The notes under the pieces: generated by a model
Databases searched by the model: none
What the model was told of the DNA's origin: nothing
What the model saw: only the letters and a program-made list of their open reading frames with translations
Origin: Acholoe squamosa
Lineage: Eukaryota; Annelida; Polychaeta; Phyllodocida; Polynoidae
DNA length: 64,000 nt
Assembly: GCA_949317995.1 (NCBI GenBank)
Contig: OX439038.1
Coordinates: 65,807,576 to 65,871,575, forward strand
Direction: 5' to 3'
In this document: piece after piece, positions 11,616 to 20,856 of the stretch
How the letters are laid out: every line of letters begins with the position of its first letter
Position numbering within the stretch: the stretch's first letter is position 1
Made by a program: the position numbers and the translations under genes

Positions 11616-12157
11616 CCCTACTGCTAACCTGTATTGACTTAATTCACCCTACCCTTTCTAAATATATTTGTCCTCCCCACATATCCCGAGTGATTTAAAC
11701 TTATTTTCTAGTGTCAAGTTTCTTATTTTATTAAAATGTTTAATAGCTAGGACCAGAAGGACCAACCCATAACACTATTAAAGTGGGGATGAGGTTCATA
11801 GCTCTCCTTTTACCACATGAATAATTATACAAATAATAAGTATTTAGTTTAAATTTTTTCATTGTTCTTTCCCTGTACTCCTTAATCTTTCTGATCTATG
11901 TTGACAATTTTACGAATTAAAAGTGGAAGACCTGATGAGGCTTCCGCAAAATGTTTTTTGCTACTATATATATATACGGATACCTAAGGAATCAAATGTA
12001 TTATAATATGTGCACAGATACACCACTGATAAAGAATATCAATGTGTATCCTATGAAATGATATAATTTTGACTAATTACTTAAGATGATCTCATTGATT
12101 TGTACCAACGATACACTTTATTGGCAATAAAGAGATTTAAAAAAAAAAAAAAAAAAA
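11616..12157 (+). other. 3' UTR and poly(A) tail of the non-LTR element
   Basis: AT-rich sequence without open frames ends in AATAAA (12126-12131) and an A tract (12139-12157). The host sequence after it begins cagtggctgttg. No upstream copy of this was found, so the target duplication is unknown. Confidence 0.75.
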
Positions 12158-15100
12158 CAGTGGCTGTTGAATCTTAAGGTGTCTTTCCCATGTACACTAT
12201 GCATTAGACGTACAGGGCTCTAAGATTTAGCTATACAAATACAAAGTTAAACACCGTGCTTCAAAAGACCCTAGGCTTATCTATGAAAAATAGAGTTTTG
12301 GGACGTGTAAGGTGGAATATTGAGGGATATGTCACCCTTCTATCATTCACAGACCGCCTTCACCTTCGTGCTGTACAATAAGTTGCACATAATAGGCTCT
12401 GCACTATCTACTACCTGACGAAATTGATTTCTCTGCTTTGTTAAATAATTACTGCAAATGCGAAAAGAAAAAGCCTTGCAGTTGATTTGTTTGGTTCTGT
12501 TTGTGCCATCTGATCGATACCTCAACCCCATATTGAGGGTTTTACCTCCCATTTGTGTTGCAATTGACGGAACATATACTTTGATTGTTGCCTGCCAGCA
12601 TTTGTCATTCAACGTGTCAAGGCATCTTACTTCTTGTAATCCTTAATTTGACAACTGGCATCATTTTGAACAATGAGAGTAAATAATTGTGTGTATTTTT
12701 TAAGTACCTGTTGCCAAAGGACTGTGAGTACTAAAAGCTAATTACAGGGGGTTGTCACTACAATGTTTGATTGTTTGTCTCTTTCATTGGTATTGAAAAA
12801 AGAAAGGGGTTGGTAATAATGGGATGGTACCCTATTAAAGGCCTAGCATTAGTTATAGGGATTATTTTACCCTGATTATAAGGAATAGAAATAGTAATAC
12901 AGTGATACATGTAGTGTATGATCCAATCCGGAAGTATTCCAAAAAAATCTCTGAATTAGAGCTCCGTGGATTCGAATTAGTATTTTGATATAATCTGAAC
13001 TATTTTCAAGAAAGGTCATAACAGAAATCTGATTTCAGTACTTGCAGCTGTCACAATTTCCTTCCCAAAACAATCACATTATGTAATTTTCCAGGAAGCA
13101 GTACTCTACCCTAAGTTGTATCTATTTGCTTCTGATATTTAACACCTTTATCAATGCTATCATGTCCTGATGGCTATCATGTCCTGCTGTCTATCATCTT
13201 ATATAAATGTATTCTTACTATACTATCAGACCATGTGACAACTTTCTAAACAGAGTGAACAGTTAAGTTAAATTATGTCAATGGAAGAAAGCTGTTAATC
13301 TGATTTTAACTTTATCAAGAGTAATTTGGCATAATTGAATTGCATTATGCAAAGTAAAGTTGGACTTTCACTGAAAATCCGAGCTTTCTCAAAAAGAAAA
13401 AAAAAAGAAACTACCAAGTCAGTTGTAGCTTCCCACATGTATGGATGAATGTGGAATATAATTGTTGTATGGTGTCTAGTTGGCCCCCAGATTGAACAGC
13501 TGATAGCAAGATTTCAGTAGAAGTGGAGGAAATCGGCCCCATAAAGCTTCTTTCTTTGGTGTACTGGATTTCTATTCCCTGGAACAGGAAAGAAAACTTA
13601 GATAAAGCTAAGTTAAGCGACTGCCAGGCTCCAGTGTTTAGGGATTAAACACTAGTGTTTAGAACTTAAACACTTGTTTAAAAACCTAGAATATGATTAC
13701 TTATTTGAAGATCATGGTGGTAGATAGGATTAGGAGCGACCTTGCACACTGGTCAGACTCCATGAATGGTCAGAAGATGCTATCAACAGATGGTCGTCCT
13801 GCAATACAGAAAGGTCTGGGATGATTTGCCCTGGGCGTATCAGCATGGTTAATTACAATAACTGTTGATGTAATTCAGGTGAATATATCACAACATTAAT
13901 TACAGTATACAGTTCATTTTTGAATGAACCATTGTGTGTGTGTGTGTGTATATACATAAGTCCTATATAGCAACAGCTAATTGACGTCCACGCTTAGTAC
14001 ATTCCATACTGACAATACCTGGGCTGCAGCAGTGCATTTGGACCATGGTAATACATAACCACTGACTATCTGTCTCCATTGGAAGAAGGCTGTGTCTGCA
14101 CTGTATATCCTAAATGTGTCTTGGCCTATTTGGGCTCTGACAGGAGACAGCCGATATGTACTCTAGACACTAGCTTCACTGTTGCTGGAGAGCCTTTCAT
14201 TCCGCCATGTTATTGGCTTGTGCATTTCTGTGGATAGAGTCATCACATATCCGCCTCCAGCCACCGGCATGATGCTGTCTATGAGATACTGCTGTTAGCC
14301 ATCCACAGTTTGCCTCTTTATTGAATAGGCCTACTGCATTTTCTCTTTGTACAGAGTTTGTACAGAGTTTTCTTTTTTTCTAGAAAGATTTATGATGTTT
14401 TTCATATCCTTAAAATGTTCTGGTATATATTATGTTAAACAGGTATAGAAAATGACTACAGCTACTGAATGTATAGTGAGTGTGCAATGTCAAAAAAGAA
14501 TTGTTTCTTTCAGGCCTCATTATAGATTTTTAAAACATTGCAATTGAGGATCGCCTTTCAGGGTATCTATAGTGCTGCTTTGCAGAGGAAGACCTCAAAG
14601 TAGTTTGCCAATAGTGGCATACATTACACTGAATCCCAGCTGTAAGCCCCATATCGCCACTCGGTAAGCTTCCTCCGAAGGTCTCTAAGCTGAGTGCAGG
14701 TTGGATGATGGCTGCTTCAGTCCTGATCGATTGTTAAGTTGGTATACTTTAGTTCTTGCTCTGGCTTTTGCCAAGCAAATTTTTAACATTTTGATATATT
14801 AGCATACATTCAACAGTTGGCAATGTGTATTTAGGAGTTAACACCTTGTACATCGAATGGGTGTCAACCATGCTTTTCGCACGGTGCATGTAGGACATGT
14901 GTGCAACCTATTGTATGCATAAGTAGCCCATCAGGTTCACAAAGTCAAGGTATAGAATAGCCATCTCAATACCAAAAAGCCATCTACCATTAGTATAAAG
15001 CAAAATTGGTACGATATGGATCATACCTAGAATGCAAGATTAACGCAACTCCCTTGACATAGAAATGGTTAGATTTCTATTGGTTGGTATAAGCATGCAA

Positions 15101-15332
15101 CTGCTTATTAGTACAGTTTGTGTAATTCAACTCAGTTCAGAGACATTAGCAGGATATTACTGGGTTTTACAGCAAAATGCATTGTTATGATATTTAGGGG
15201 CATTTTTAAGATGGTGTCAACCAGATCTTTTAGAATGCAAAAGTAATGCACTTATGTTATTCTGTTCCCCCCTAACAGCAGCAAATAATGACCACATTGC
15301 CTGAACTAAAAACTGTTTCAGAAAGCTAAAGG
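12158..15332. other. Non-coding stretch
   Basis: No gene is supported. A short (GT)n lies near 13933. A small cluster of gtgtttag/ctaaacac inverted motifs at 13636-13685 resembles the interior of the MITE at 55572-55874. Confidence 0.45.
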
Positions 15333-15639
15333 CCTTTTTCCACTGCAGTCAAGTTTGCAAAAAGTCACAGAAAGTTGACTGAAAAAGTAAACTTTGATTG
15401 ACTTTTTCCCACTTTCTGTGACTGAAAAAGTGAAATCCTGACTTTTCCAATCAGCTGTCTCTCACTTTTACAGACTTCTTCCTTTTTTCATGATTCCTTT
15501 TAGACTTTTTCAGTCAAAGTTGGCGGCAGGTGGAATAAGGTGTACTGACTTCAAGTCAGAGGTGGACTAAAAACGTTTGAGAACTGACTGAAAAAGTATG
15601 AAAATTGACTGAAAAAGTCAACTTCACAATGGAATCAGG
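15333..15639. mobile_element. Small MITE-like element with internal inverted repeats
   Basis: The left end CCTTTTTCCACTG and the right end CAATGGAATCAGG are imperfect inverted repeats. The interior is made of many forward and reverse gactgaaaaagt / actttttcagtc motifs, giving a strong folding potential. No clear target duplication is visible, so the boundaries are approximate. Confidence 0.5.
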
Positions 15640-16230
15640 TACCACTTATTCAGGCATACTTTTCAGTTAACTGATCGGGACTTTGACTTTGACTGACTGA
15701 AATGAATTAAGTCCTTAAGACAGTCTACTTTCAGAAAAGATTAGAATCCAAAATTCGATTTTTAGGCCCATAAGCTATGCATTAGACGCAATAACTAGGC
15801 TGTAAGTTTAAAGCTAATTCTACATTTTATTTCATGGTAAGAACGTAGTTTACTATATATAGATTAGTACTAGAATGCTATTCCCGATGTGTGCGTGGAG
15901 AAACACTCACACATTCTCCACGCCGCAACATTCTCCACGCTCCGAGAAAGTAGTCCATTAGGCGGCGATCTTTTTAGTTTTGTATTCGAATATTTAAGTA
16001 ATTAATTTTGAATCTAAACTGAATCAATCATTTAAATTATTTTATTAATTATTGTATTGATTCGATGATGCAAATAGTACAGTAAACATCTTGTTTTTCT
16101 GTTATTTACGAAAGCAATGACCTGGCTACCCAACTCTGTATGTCGTATGTTTTGAATGTACTCAGAGAAGAATTCCTTTAAAACATGGTGGTTATTCGTC
16201 AATATGTACACTGTAACACTGTAAAACCAT

Positions 16231-16385
16231 GAAATAAATAATAGTTCAACTCAGATTTGTCAGTTAAGCCTATTTCTCTACTTGCGGGTCTCAGGCTGTT
16301 CCCAGCTTGGCCTATGGCCTCGCAACCCATGCATGGAGAAATAACCTGAACTGACGAATCATCGTTGAACTATGATTATTTATTC
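16231..16385. repeat. Foldback (hairpin) element of about 155 bp
   Basis: GAAATAAATAATAGTTCAAC, then GTCAGTT and ATTTCTC, on the left is mirrored on the right by gagaaat, aactgac, gttgaac and attatttattc. The two arms cover about 45-50 bp each with small indels around a loop of about 60 bp. It is typical of a MITE; no coding capacity. Confidence 0.7.
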
Positions 16386-16714
16386 AACAGCATATTCTTG
16401 AAAAAAGCAAGACTTTCTGGAAGCTCTGGTTTATGTGATAAGTGTAAATCAATAGCATGTAGTACTGTACAGCTACAGTAAGGGGCTCATTCAATCCACA
16501 GTAGACATACAGTGTCTCTATGGCAAGTAGCAATGTTTGGATATTGCATTATTGGATGTGTGTACTCAGTACATGTATTGTTAACCACCAACCATGCATA
16601 TCTACAGCCCATACCGGGGCCCATACACTGTGAAACACCGTGATAAGGACAAATCTGCCCCTAATTAAATGCTGCGCCAGGATTTCAGGAGTGAAAGGGC
16701 TAGATAATTAGTGT

Positions 16715-16828
16715 TTAATTGATGTTATGGTAAAGCACGAGTGTGTTTATGGGTTCAATATTCTGCAAACTGCAGAGTGGAATATTAAACTCATAAACCA
16801 CGAGTGCTTTTACCATAGCATCAATTAA
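16715..16828. repeat. Foldback (hairpin) element of about 114 bp
   Basis: TTAATTGATGTTATGGTAAA at the left pairs with ttttaccatagcatcaattaa at the right. The pairing continues through aagcac/gtgctt, tttatg/cataaa and aatattc/gaatatt to a short centre (ctgcaaactgcag). Nearly the whole unit is one imperfect palindrome. It is a MITE-like insertion without coding capacity. Confidence 0.75.
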
Positions 16829-17085
16829 GGCGTTTATCTAACAGATTCCTCCATTGTGCATCAATATCTTACCTTATAACCCCAGAATAAAAGCAGGAGA
16901 CGACATTTTGTAAATGCCAGTGACCCTCCCCATTTCGCCATGTCAGTAGCCGTTGTTGTTCCTTGCCGGTTGCCCGACTTTGCACACATTTTTCATAGTG
17001 AATCCAAGCATGTCAAGCCCAATACTCAAAGCCCCAACAAATATAATATCCATAGATGGCGTTCGCCTTCATTCTGTCTCCATAA

Positions 17086-17091
17086 CATTTG
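17086..17091. repeat. Polinton target-site duplication, left copy (CATTTG)
   Basis: CATTTG precedes AGTAGTATAG. The right flank at 44848-44853 is CATTCG. One mismatch in a 6-bp duplication, the length used by Polintons, fits an old insertion. Confidence 0.8.
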
Positions 17092-17208
17092 AGTAGTATA
17101 GTATGTATTGGAACAGGACTATAGCTAACTACAGGATATTACTCACTTGGGATGCAGCCAATCAGAGGCCTCCATTTGGTCACGTGACCGGTTGCCATGG
17201 CAACGGGC
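17092..17208 (+). repeat. Polinton left TIR, outer part
   Basis: It matches the reverse complement of 44730-44847, including GGACTATAGCTAA, GATATTACTCACT, GCAGCCAATCAGAGGCCTCC and GGTCACGTGACC. It is cut at 17208 by the LTR element and resumes at 34132. Confidence 0.92.
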
Positions 17209-17928
17209 TGTTTTGTCATCAATAACCAATAATTATAATGAACGGGTATAACAGGGTACATTTATGTGGGTATTTATTGTATGCTGTATTATGTGTGTAT
17301 TTATTGTATGCTATACGAGAGAGTGCTATAGGAGTCCTGTGTAGGGTTTATGGTAGCTAGAGTTTATGGTAGCTGTGGAATGCTGCAGACGGAGATGGAG
17401 TCGACGAGATCTGGTCAGGTAGATTCTGTAGGGAGAAAGAATACGTGTGAGCCAAGTACATGGCGTCTGGAAGGTGTAATGGGTTAGTGAAAGACAGGTG
17501 AGGAGTTAGTATTGTGGAAGCTGCCGAGGAAGCAACACATACTCCTGGAGTAAACGGGAATGAAGCTGTTTAGTATTTAGTATTACACTTAGCCAATGTA
17601 AGAACGGATTAAGCAGGATCTCTATGGCACCTATACCTCTCTAGAAGCACTGGATTGTTAGAACATGAACTGCTTGTGTGTATAGACTGATGTCGTTGAA
17701 GTTATACAACCTGAATGGAATTACCAAACAACTGTAACTGTGAATAACGAGTGAACAATAAATGGTGACTTGTATCAGCGTCTTGGTGTTGGTTAAAAGA
17801 ATGGGCTAGGCCAACATCATACCACTGGAGTTAGTCTTCCCAATACATGAGATCAGTGGAACGAGCTGATAGTAACTACACAAGTGAGACCACATTAATA
17901 TACCTATAAACACAACCCACACAGCCCA
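17209..17928 (+). repeat. 5' LTR
   Basis: 720 bp starting TGTTTTGTCATC and ending CACAGCCCA, repeated at 33408-34127. It contains AATAAA at 17757-17762 as a likely polyadenylation signal. A pair of related tatttattgtatgct units lies near its start. The promoter is not evident as a single clear TATA box. Confidence 0.95.
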
Positions 17929-17930
17929 GA

Positions 17931-17947
17931 TGGTGGAGAATTAGTGG
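17931..17947 (+). other. Candidate primer binding site
   Basis: TGGTGGAGAATTAGTGG lies 2 bp after the 5' LTR. It begins with TGG, the complement of a tRNA CCA end, as in retroelement primer sites. Which tRNA matches was not established. Confidence 0.5.
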
Positions 17948-17967
17948 TTGGGCTTATTATCGTACTG

Positions 17968-18807
17968 ATGAGCGGCTCGCCGTACCCGATACCTGACAGC
18001 TCAGACGCTGGATGTGACTCAGCGGCATCGCCACACACTGATGGTAGTGACGGTGTGGAAGTCTATACTATCATACCTGCAGTGCACACATTGCCTGGGG
18101 CAGTGGCAGTAGCACATAGTGGTGTAGCAGAGGGTCAGGGCGGAAGATCCGGAGTGAGTGAAGCGGGAACTGATCAATCACGAGTCACTCTTAGATCGGA
18201 TCGCACACATGTGCATGTGCAATTAGGACCCAGGTCACAAGTGGTGCTATTACCTGGAGAGGAGGTGTCTAGAGAGATTGGATTTCCCGTGGCTCGGTCA
18301 GGGGAGGAGCGGGCGTCGTCTCAAAGGGATCCCAAGTCTGGGGGGACGTCTGGCCTACAATTGTCTACGGCGGCTAATTCTGAACCAGCAGGGTCGGTGG
18401 TAGTGGACAATGCCTCTGAACCATTCTCAGTATTGGGGGTGGAGGACGAGCATCAGTCATCTGCGGCAGAGTCGGAGGCCAGGGCTGATATTTCTAGTGA
18501 TGGGCAACAGGCGGCGGTTCAGGAGCACACAGTAAGTGCCGATACAGGGGGACGGCCTGATAATCTCTGCAAGGGGTGGACGACAGGAGACAGATTGGTG
18601 AATTATAAGTATTTTTCGACGCCCATTACTAGGAGCTCCAGTATTAATTTTAGCAAGGCTACTCCTAGGTGCCTTGAGTTTGAGGGTCCAGCGGACCAGG
18701 GACGAGTCAGACGCGCATCTGAAGGGGATATGGTGGATATTGGTGATGTGGATTTGAATTTTGAAGCGATAGCAACGTCATTGGGGTTAATTGAGCCAGT
18801 AAATTAG
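17968..18807 (+). CDS. gag: Gag N-terminal region, ended by an in-frame TAG
   Basis: The first ATG after the primer site, at 17968, begins MSGSPYPIPDSSD. The frame stays open to a TAG at 18805-18807 and is in the same frame as the main gag ORF that follows at once. The roughly 279-residue product is acidic, rich in Ser, Gly and Val, with no named domain, and probably forms a matrix-like or spacer N-terminal part. The open frame actually extends back to the LTR without a stop. Either the TAG is read through to make long Gag, or it is a simple nonsense change in this copy (CAG to TAG would need one base). Confidence 0.7.
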   Translation: MSGSPYPIPDSSDAGCDSAASPHTDGSDGVEVYTIIPAVHTLPGAVAVAHSGVAEGQGGRSGVSEAGTDQSRVTLRSDRTHVHVQLGPRSQVVLLPGEEVSREIGFPVARSGEERASSQRDPKSGGTSGLQLSTAANSEPAGSVVVDNASEPFSVLGVEDEHQSSAAESEARADISSDGQQAAVQEHTVSADTGGRPDNLCKGWTTGDRLVNYKYFSTPITRSSSINFSKATPRCLEFEGPADQGRVRRASEGDMVDIGDVDLNFEAIATSLGLIEPVN

Positions 18808-20856
18808 AACGAACAGGTGGATGAGAGTGGAACGAAGGGTAGTCATGAGAATGAAGGGGTCGCACAAGGGGAGGATAATCCAGTAGACGGGGCGTCTACA
18901 GTGGTGGCCGCGTCAGGACGAAGCGAGGGCGTCAGTGAGGAGATACAGGAACGGGGGTCGGAGGCCCGTGGTGATTCACAAGGGGAGAGCGCAAGACTGC
19001 TGCCCTCTGGTTTCTTGGTGGTTGTTGAGAATGGGAGAGAGTTAAGTGACAAGGACTTGGTGGGCCAGGATGAGAGTGGTGGAATTGGACAAGATCAGAC
19101 AGGCTGTAGTACACCGGTCGTTACAGGTGATAAAAGTGGCAGTCGTCTAGGGGAGTCTGTAAGTAAAACAAAGGTGGATGAGGTTATTACAGGTCTGCAG
19201 AACACTAACATTAGGGTGCGACAGAGCATAGAGAAGGGGAGGGCCATATTGGAACGGGAGCAGATATATCGGCAGGCCATTGATAGGGAGGAGCTGCTCG
19301 CGGGGCAGGAGATAGAACAGGAGCGTGTGGCACGCAGGAGGAGGTTTTTGAGTGATACGATAAATTGGAGACAGGTAACTGCGAAGATCCGCTCAGGCAA
19401 TAGTACAGGGCATACTACAGATGAGGGGCATTTAGATGATGTTCTAAATAGCCACCTTCAGACTGATGTTTCGGGTGACTGGGAGGATTGGTGGGTTCAG
19501 AGAGCGGACGAAGAAAGAAGACGACTGATAGAAAGGGAGGCCCGGGAGGAAGCCGCCGAGGGCTCCGTCGCTGGAGGTGCTAAGCCTGATATACAGGGGA
19601 ACGATAGTGAAGAGGGCTCATTGGTAAGCCTGGGTGAGGAGGGACAAGTAGAAGAGGATATTGCACCTATTGTTGGTTTTGACGACGACATGGCGCCTAG
19701 TCCGAATGTTAAGCTACCATCCTTCACGGGGGAGCCTGGGGAGGATTATCGGAGATATTTTAAGGAATTGAATGGAATGCAAAAGCTATTTGGATGGTCT
19801 CCAGATCAGCATCTTGAATATGCAAAATTGGGACTGAAGAAAGGGGCATCAAAATGGATGGATGGTATTCCAGACGGGGAAAAGGATACTTTGGACAAGG
19901 TGGTGGCTATAGTAAAGAGGGTTTTTGAGGACAAAAGACCATTGTGGCAGAAACATAGGGATTTGCACTGCCTGAAGCAGGAAAAGGGACAGTCGGTTTG
20001 GGACTTCGCATTGAAAATAAAGGAATATGATGAGTTGGACATTCCTGATGTCATCAAGTTGTCAGTCTTTGTGGGGGGTTTGCTTCCGCCCATTGACAAG
20101 GATCTGATGAAACACAACGCTGATTCTTTTGAGGAGGCTCTCAGGCTGGCGTCTTATTGGGAGAATGTGGAAAAAGGAAGGACCTCCAAGGGAGTGGCGC
20201 AACTACACATGCTGGAGTCTGAGGAGGCTCGGGATGGAGCATGTGGAAAAGATCAGTTTGATCCTAAGGAATATGCTAGGGAGCAGACTAAAGCGGTGGT
20301 GGAGATGTGCACTATGGAATATAAGAGGGGACTCAGAGAGATGGAATATGGACGGGAGAATCAGCAGGGACAGTATGCTGGAAGGGGTGATAATTCACAG
20401 GGACAGTATAAGGCGCAGGCGGGCAGAGGGACTGGCATGGGAGCATATGGTCAGAATAGGCAGTTTGGTACAGGCGGTGGAGGCCGAGGATGGAATTATC
20501 AAGGGGGACGCGGTGGAAATCAGTATAACGCGTCTCAATATTTCAATAACAGGTTTCAGGGGCAGAGATACACTGAAGGAAGCAGGCAGGGCCAACAAGG
20601 CGATGATAAGGGTCAGAGGAGAGCACAGGGATATGCTAGGATGATGGGAGATGCAGGAGGGAGTCAGAAAGGAGGAGGAGCAACTTATTGCTTGATTCAT
20701 GATTCTACCACACATTCTACAGAGGAGTGCATGTTTTTGAAGAAGTACAGGGATCAGTTGTCATCCTCTCAGCAGAATAGGGACCAACGTGATCAGGGAA
20801 ATGATATACGTAGGCCGGGAAACGGGCACAACGGCTCATTCCTACCCCAGAATTAA
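18808..20856 (+). CDS. gag: Gag, main part: coiled coil, capsid, RGG-like tail and zinc knuckle
   Basis: The frame continues directly after the TAG. Order: an acidic low-complexity region; a charged helical part (about 19170-19360, RRRFLSDTINW); and a capsid domain from about 19710, with LPSFTGEPGEDYRRYFKEL, LGLKKGASKWMDGIPDGEK and KQEKGQSVWDFALKIKEYD, typical of Ty3/Gypsy capsids. Then follow an Arg/Gly/Gln-rich nucleocapsid-like stretch (about 20330-20680, GGGGRGWNYQGGRGG) and a C-x2-H-x4-H-x4-C finger (CLIHDSTTHSTEEC, 20689-20730) instead of the usual CCHC order. Gag forms the particle and binds element RNA. It ends at a TAA (20854), downstream of a -1 frameshift heptamer. Confidence 0.9.
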   Translation, partial: NEQVDESGTKGSHENEGVAQGEDNPVDGASTVVAASGRSEGVSEEIQERGSEARGDSQGESARLLPSGFLVVVENGRELSDKDLVGQDESGGIGQDQTGCSTPVVTGDKSGSRLGESVSKTKVDEVITGLQNTNIRVRQSIEKGRAILEREQIYRQAIDREELLAGQEIEQERVARRRRFLSDTINWRQVTAKIRSGNSTGHTTDEGHLDDVLNSHLQTDVSGDWEDWWVQRADEERRRLIEREAREEAAEGSVAGGAKPDIQGNDSEEGSLVSLGEEGQVEEDIAPIVGFDDDMAPSPNVKLPSFTGEPGEDYRRYFKELNGMQKLFGWSPDQHLEYAKLGLKKGASKWMDGIPDGEKDTLDKVVAIVKRVFEDKRPLWQKHRDLHCLKQEKGQSVWDFALKIKEYDELDIPDVIKLSVFVGGLLPPIDKDLMKHNADSFEEALRLASYWENVEKGRTSKGVAQLHMLESEEARDGACGKDQFDPKEYAREQTKAVVEMCTMEYKRGLREMEYGRENQQGQYAGRGDNSQGQYKAQAGRGTGMGAYGQNRQFGTGGGGRGWNYQGGRGGNQYNASQYFNNRFQGQRYTEGSRQGQQGDDKGQRRAQGYARMMGDAGGSQKGGGATYCLIHDSTTHSTEECMFLKKYRDQLSSSQQNRDQRDQGNDIRRPGNGHNGSFLPQN
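20817..20823 (+). promoter_or_regulatory. -1 ribosomal frameshift heptamer GGGAAAC
   Basis: In the gag frame it reads G GGA AAC, the X XXY YYZ phase needed for tandem slippage, 33 bases before the gag stop. The pol frame is open from 20814, has no stop through 20823, and lies in the -1 frame, so slippage here joins Gag to Pol. A possible stem pairs CCCC (about 20845) with GGGG (about 20868) around an ATTAAATTTAAT palindrome. It is a little far downstream and was not folded. Confidence 0.82.

Larger units (their letters stand above)
5685..12157 (+). mobile_element. Non-LTR retrotransposon, CR1/Jockey-like, two ORFs, decayed, poly(A) tail
   Basis: The order is a 5' region with YY1-like CCAAGATGGC (about 5692) and CCAACATGGCG (about 5918), ORF1 (coiled coil, then a NADAR domain), ORF2 with an AP-type endonuclease (SETWF, GDMNLN, SDHLP) and a reverse transcriptase (YRPISLLP, GVPQGSILGPLLF, YADD), an AT-rich 3' UTR, AATAAA (12126-12131) and a 19-base A tract. 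Both ORFs carry several frameshifts and stops, so this copy is dead. A 1163-bp element interrupts the RT. Removing it leaves roughly 5.3 kb, a normal full length for CR1/Jockey elements. The clade is inferred from the domain order and RT motifs. Confidence 0.88.

Noticed and set aside
19095..20117. Several 75-105-codon minus-strand frames under gag
   Set aside because: They mirror the codon use of gag on the plus strand and have no domain of their own.
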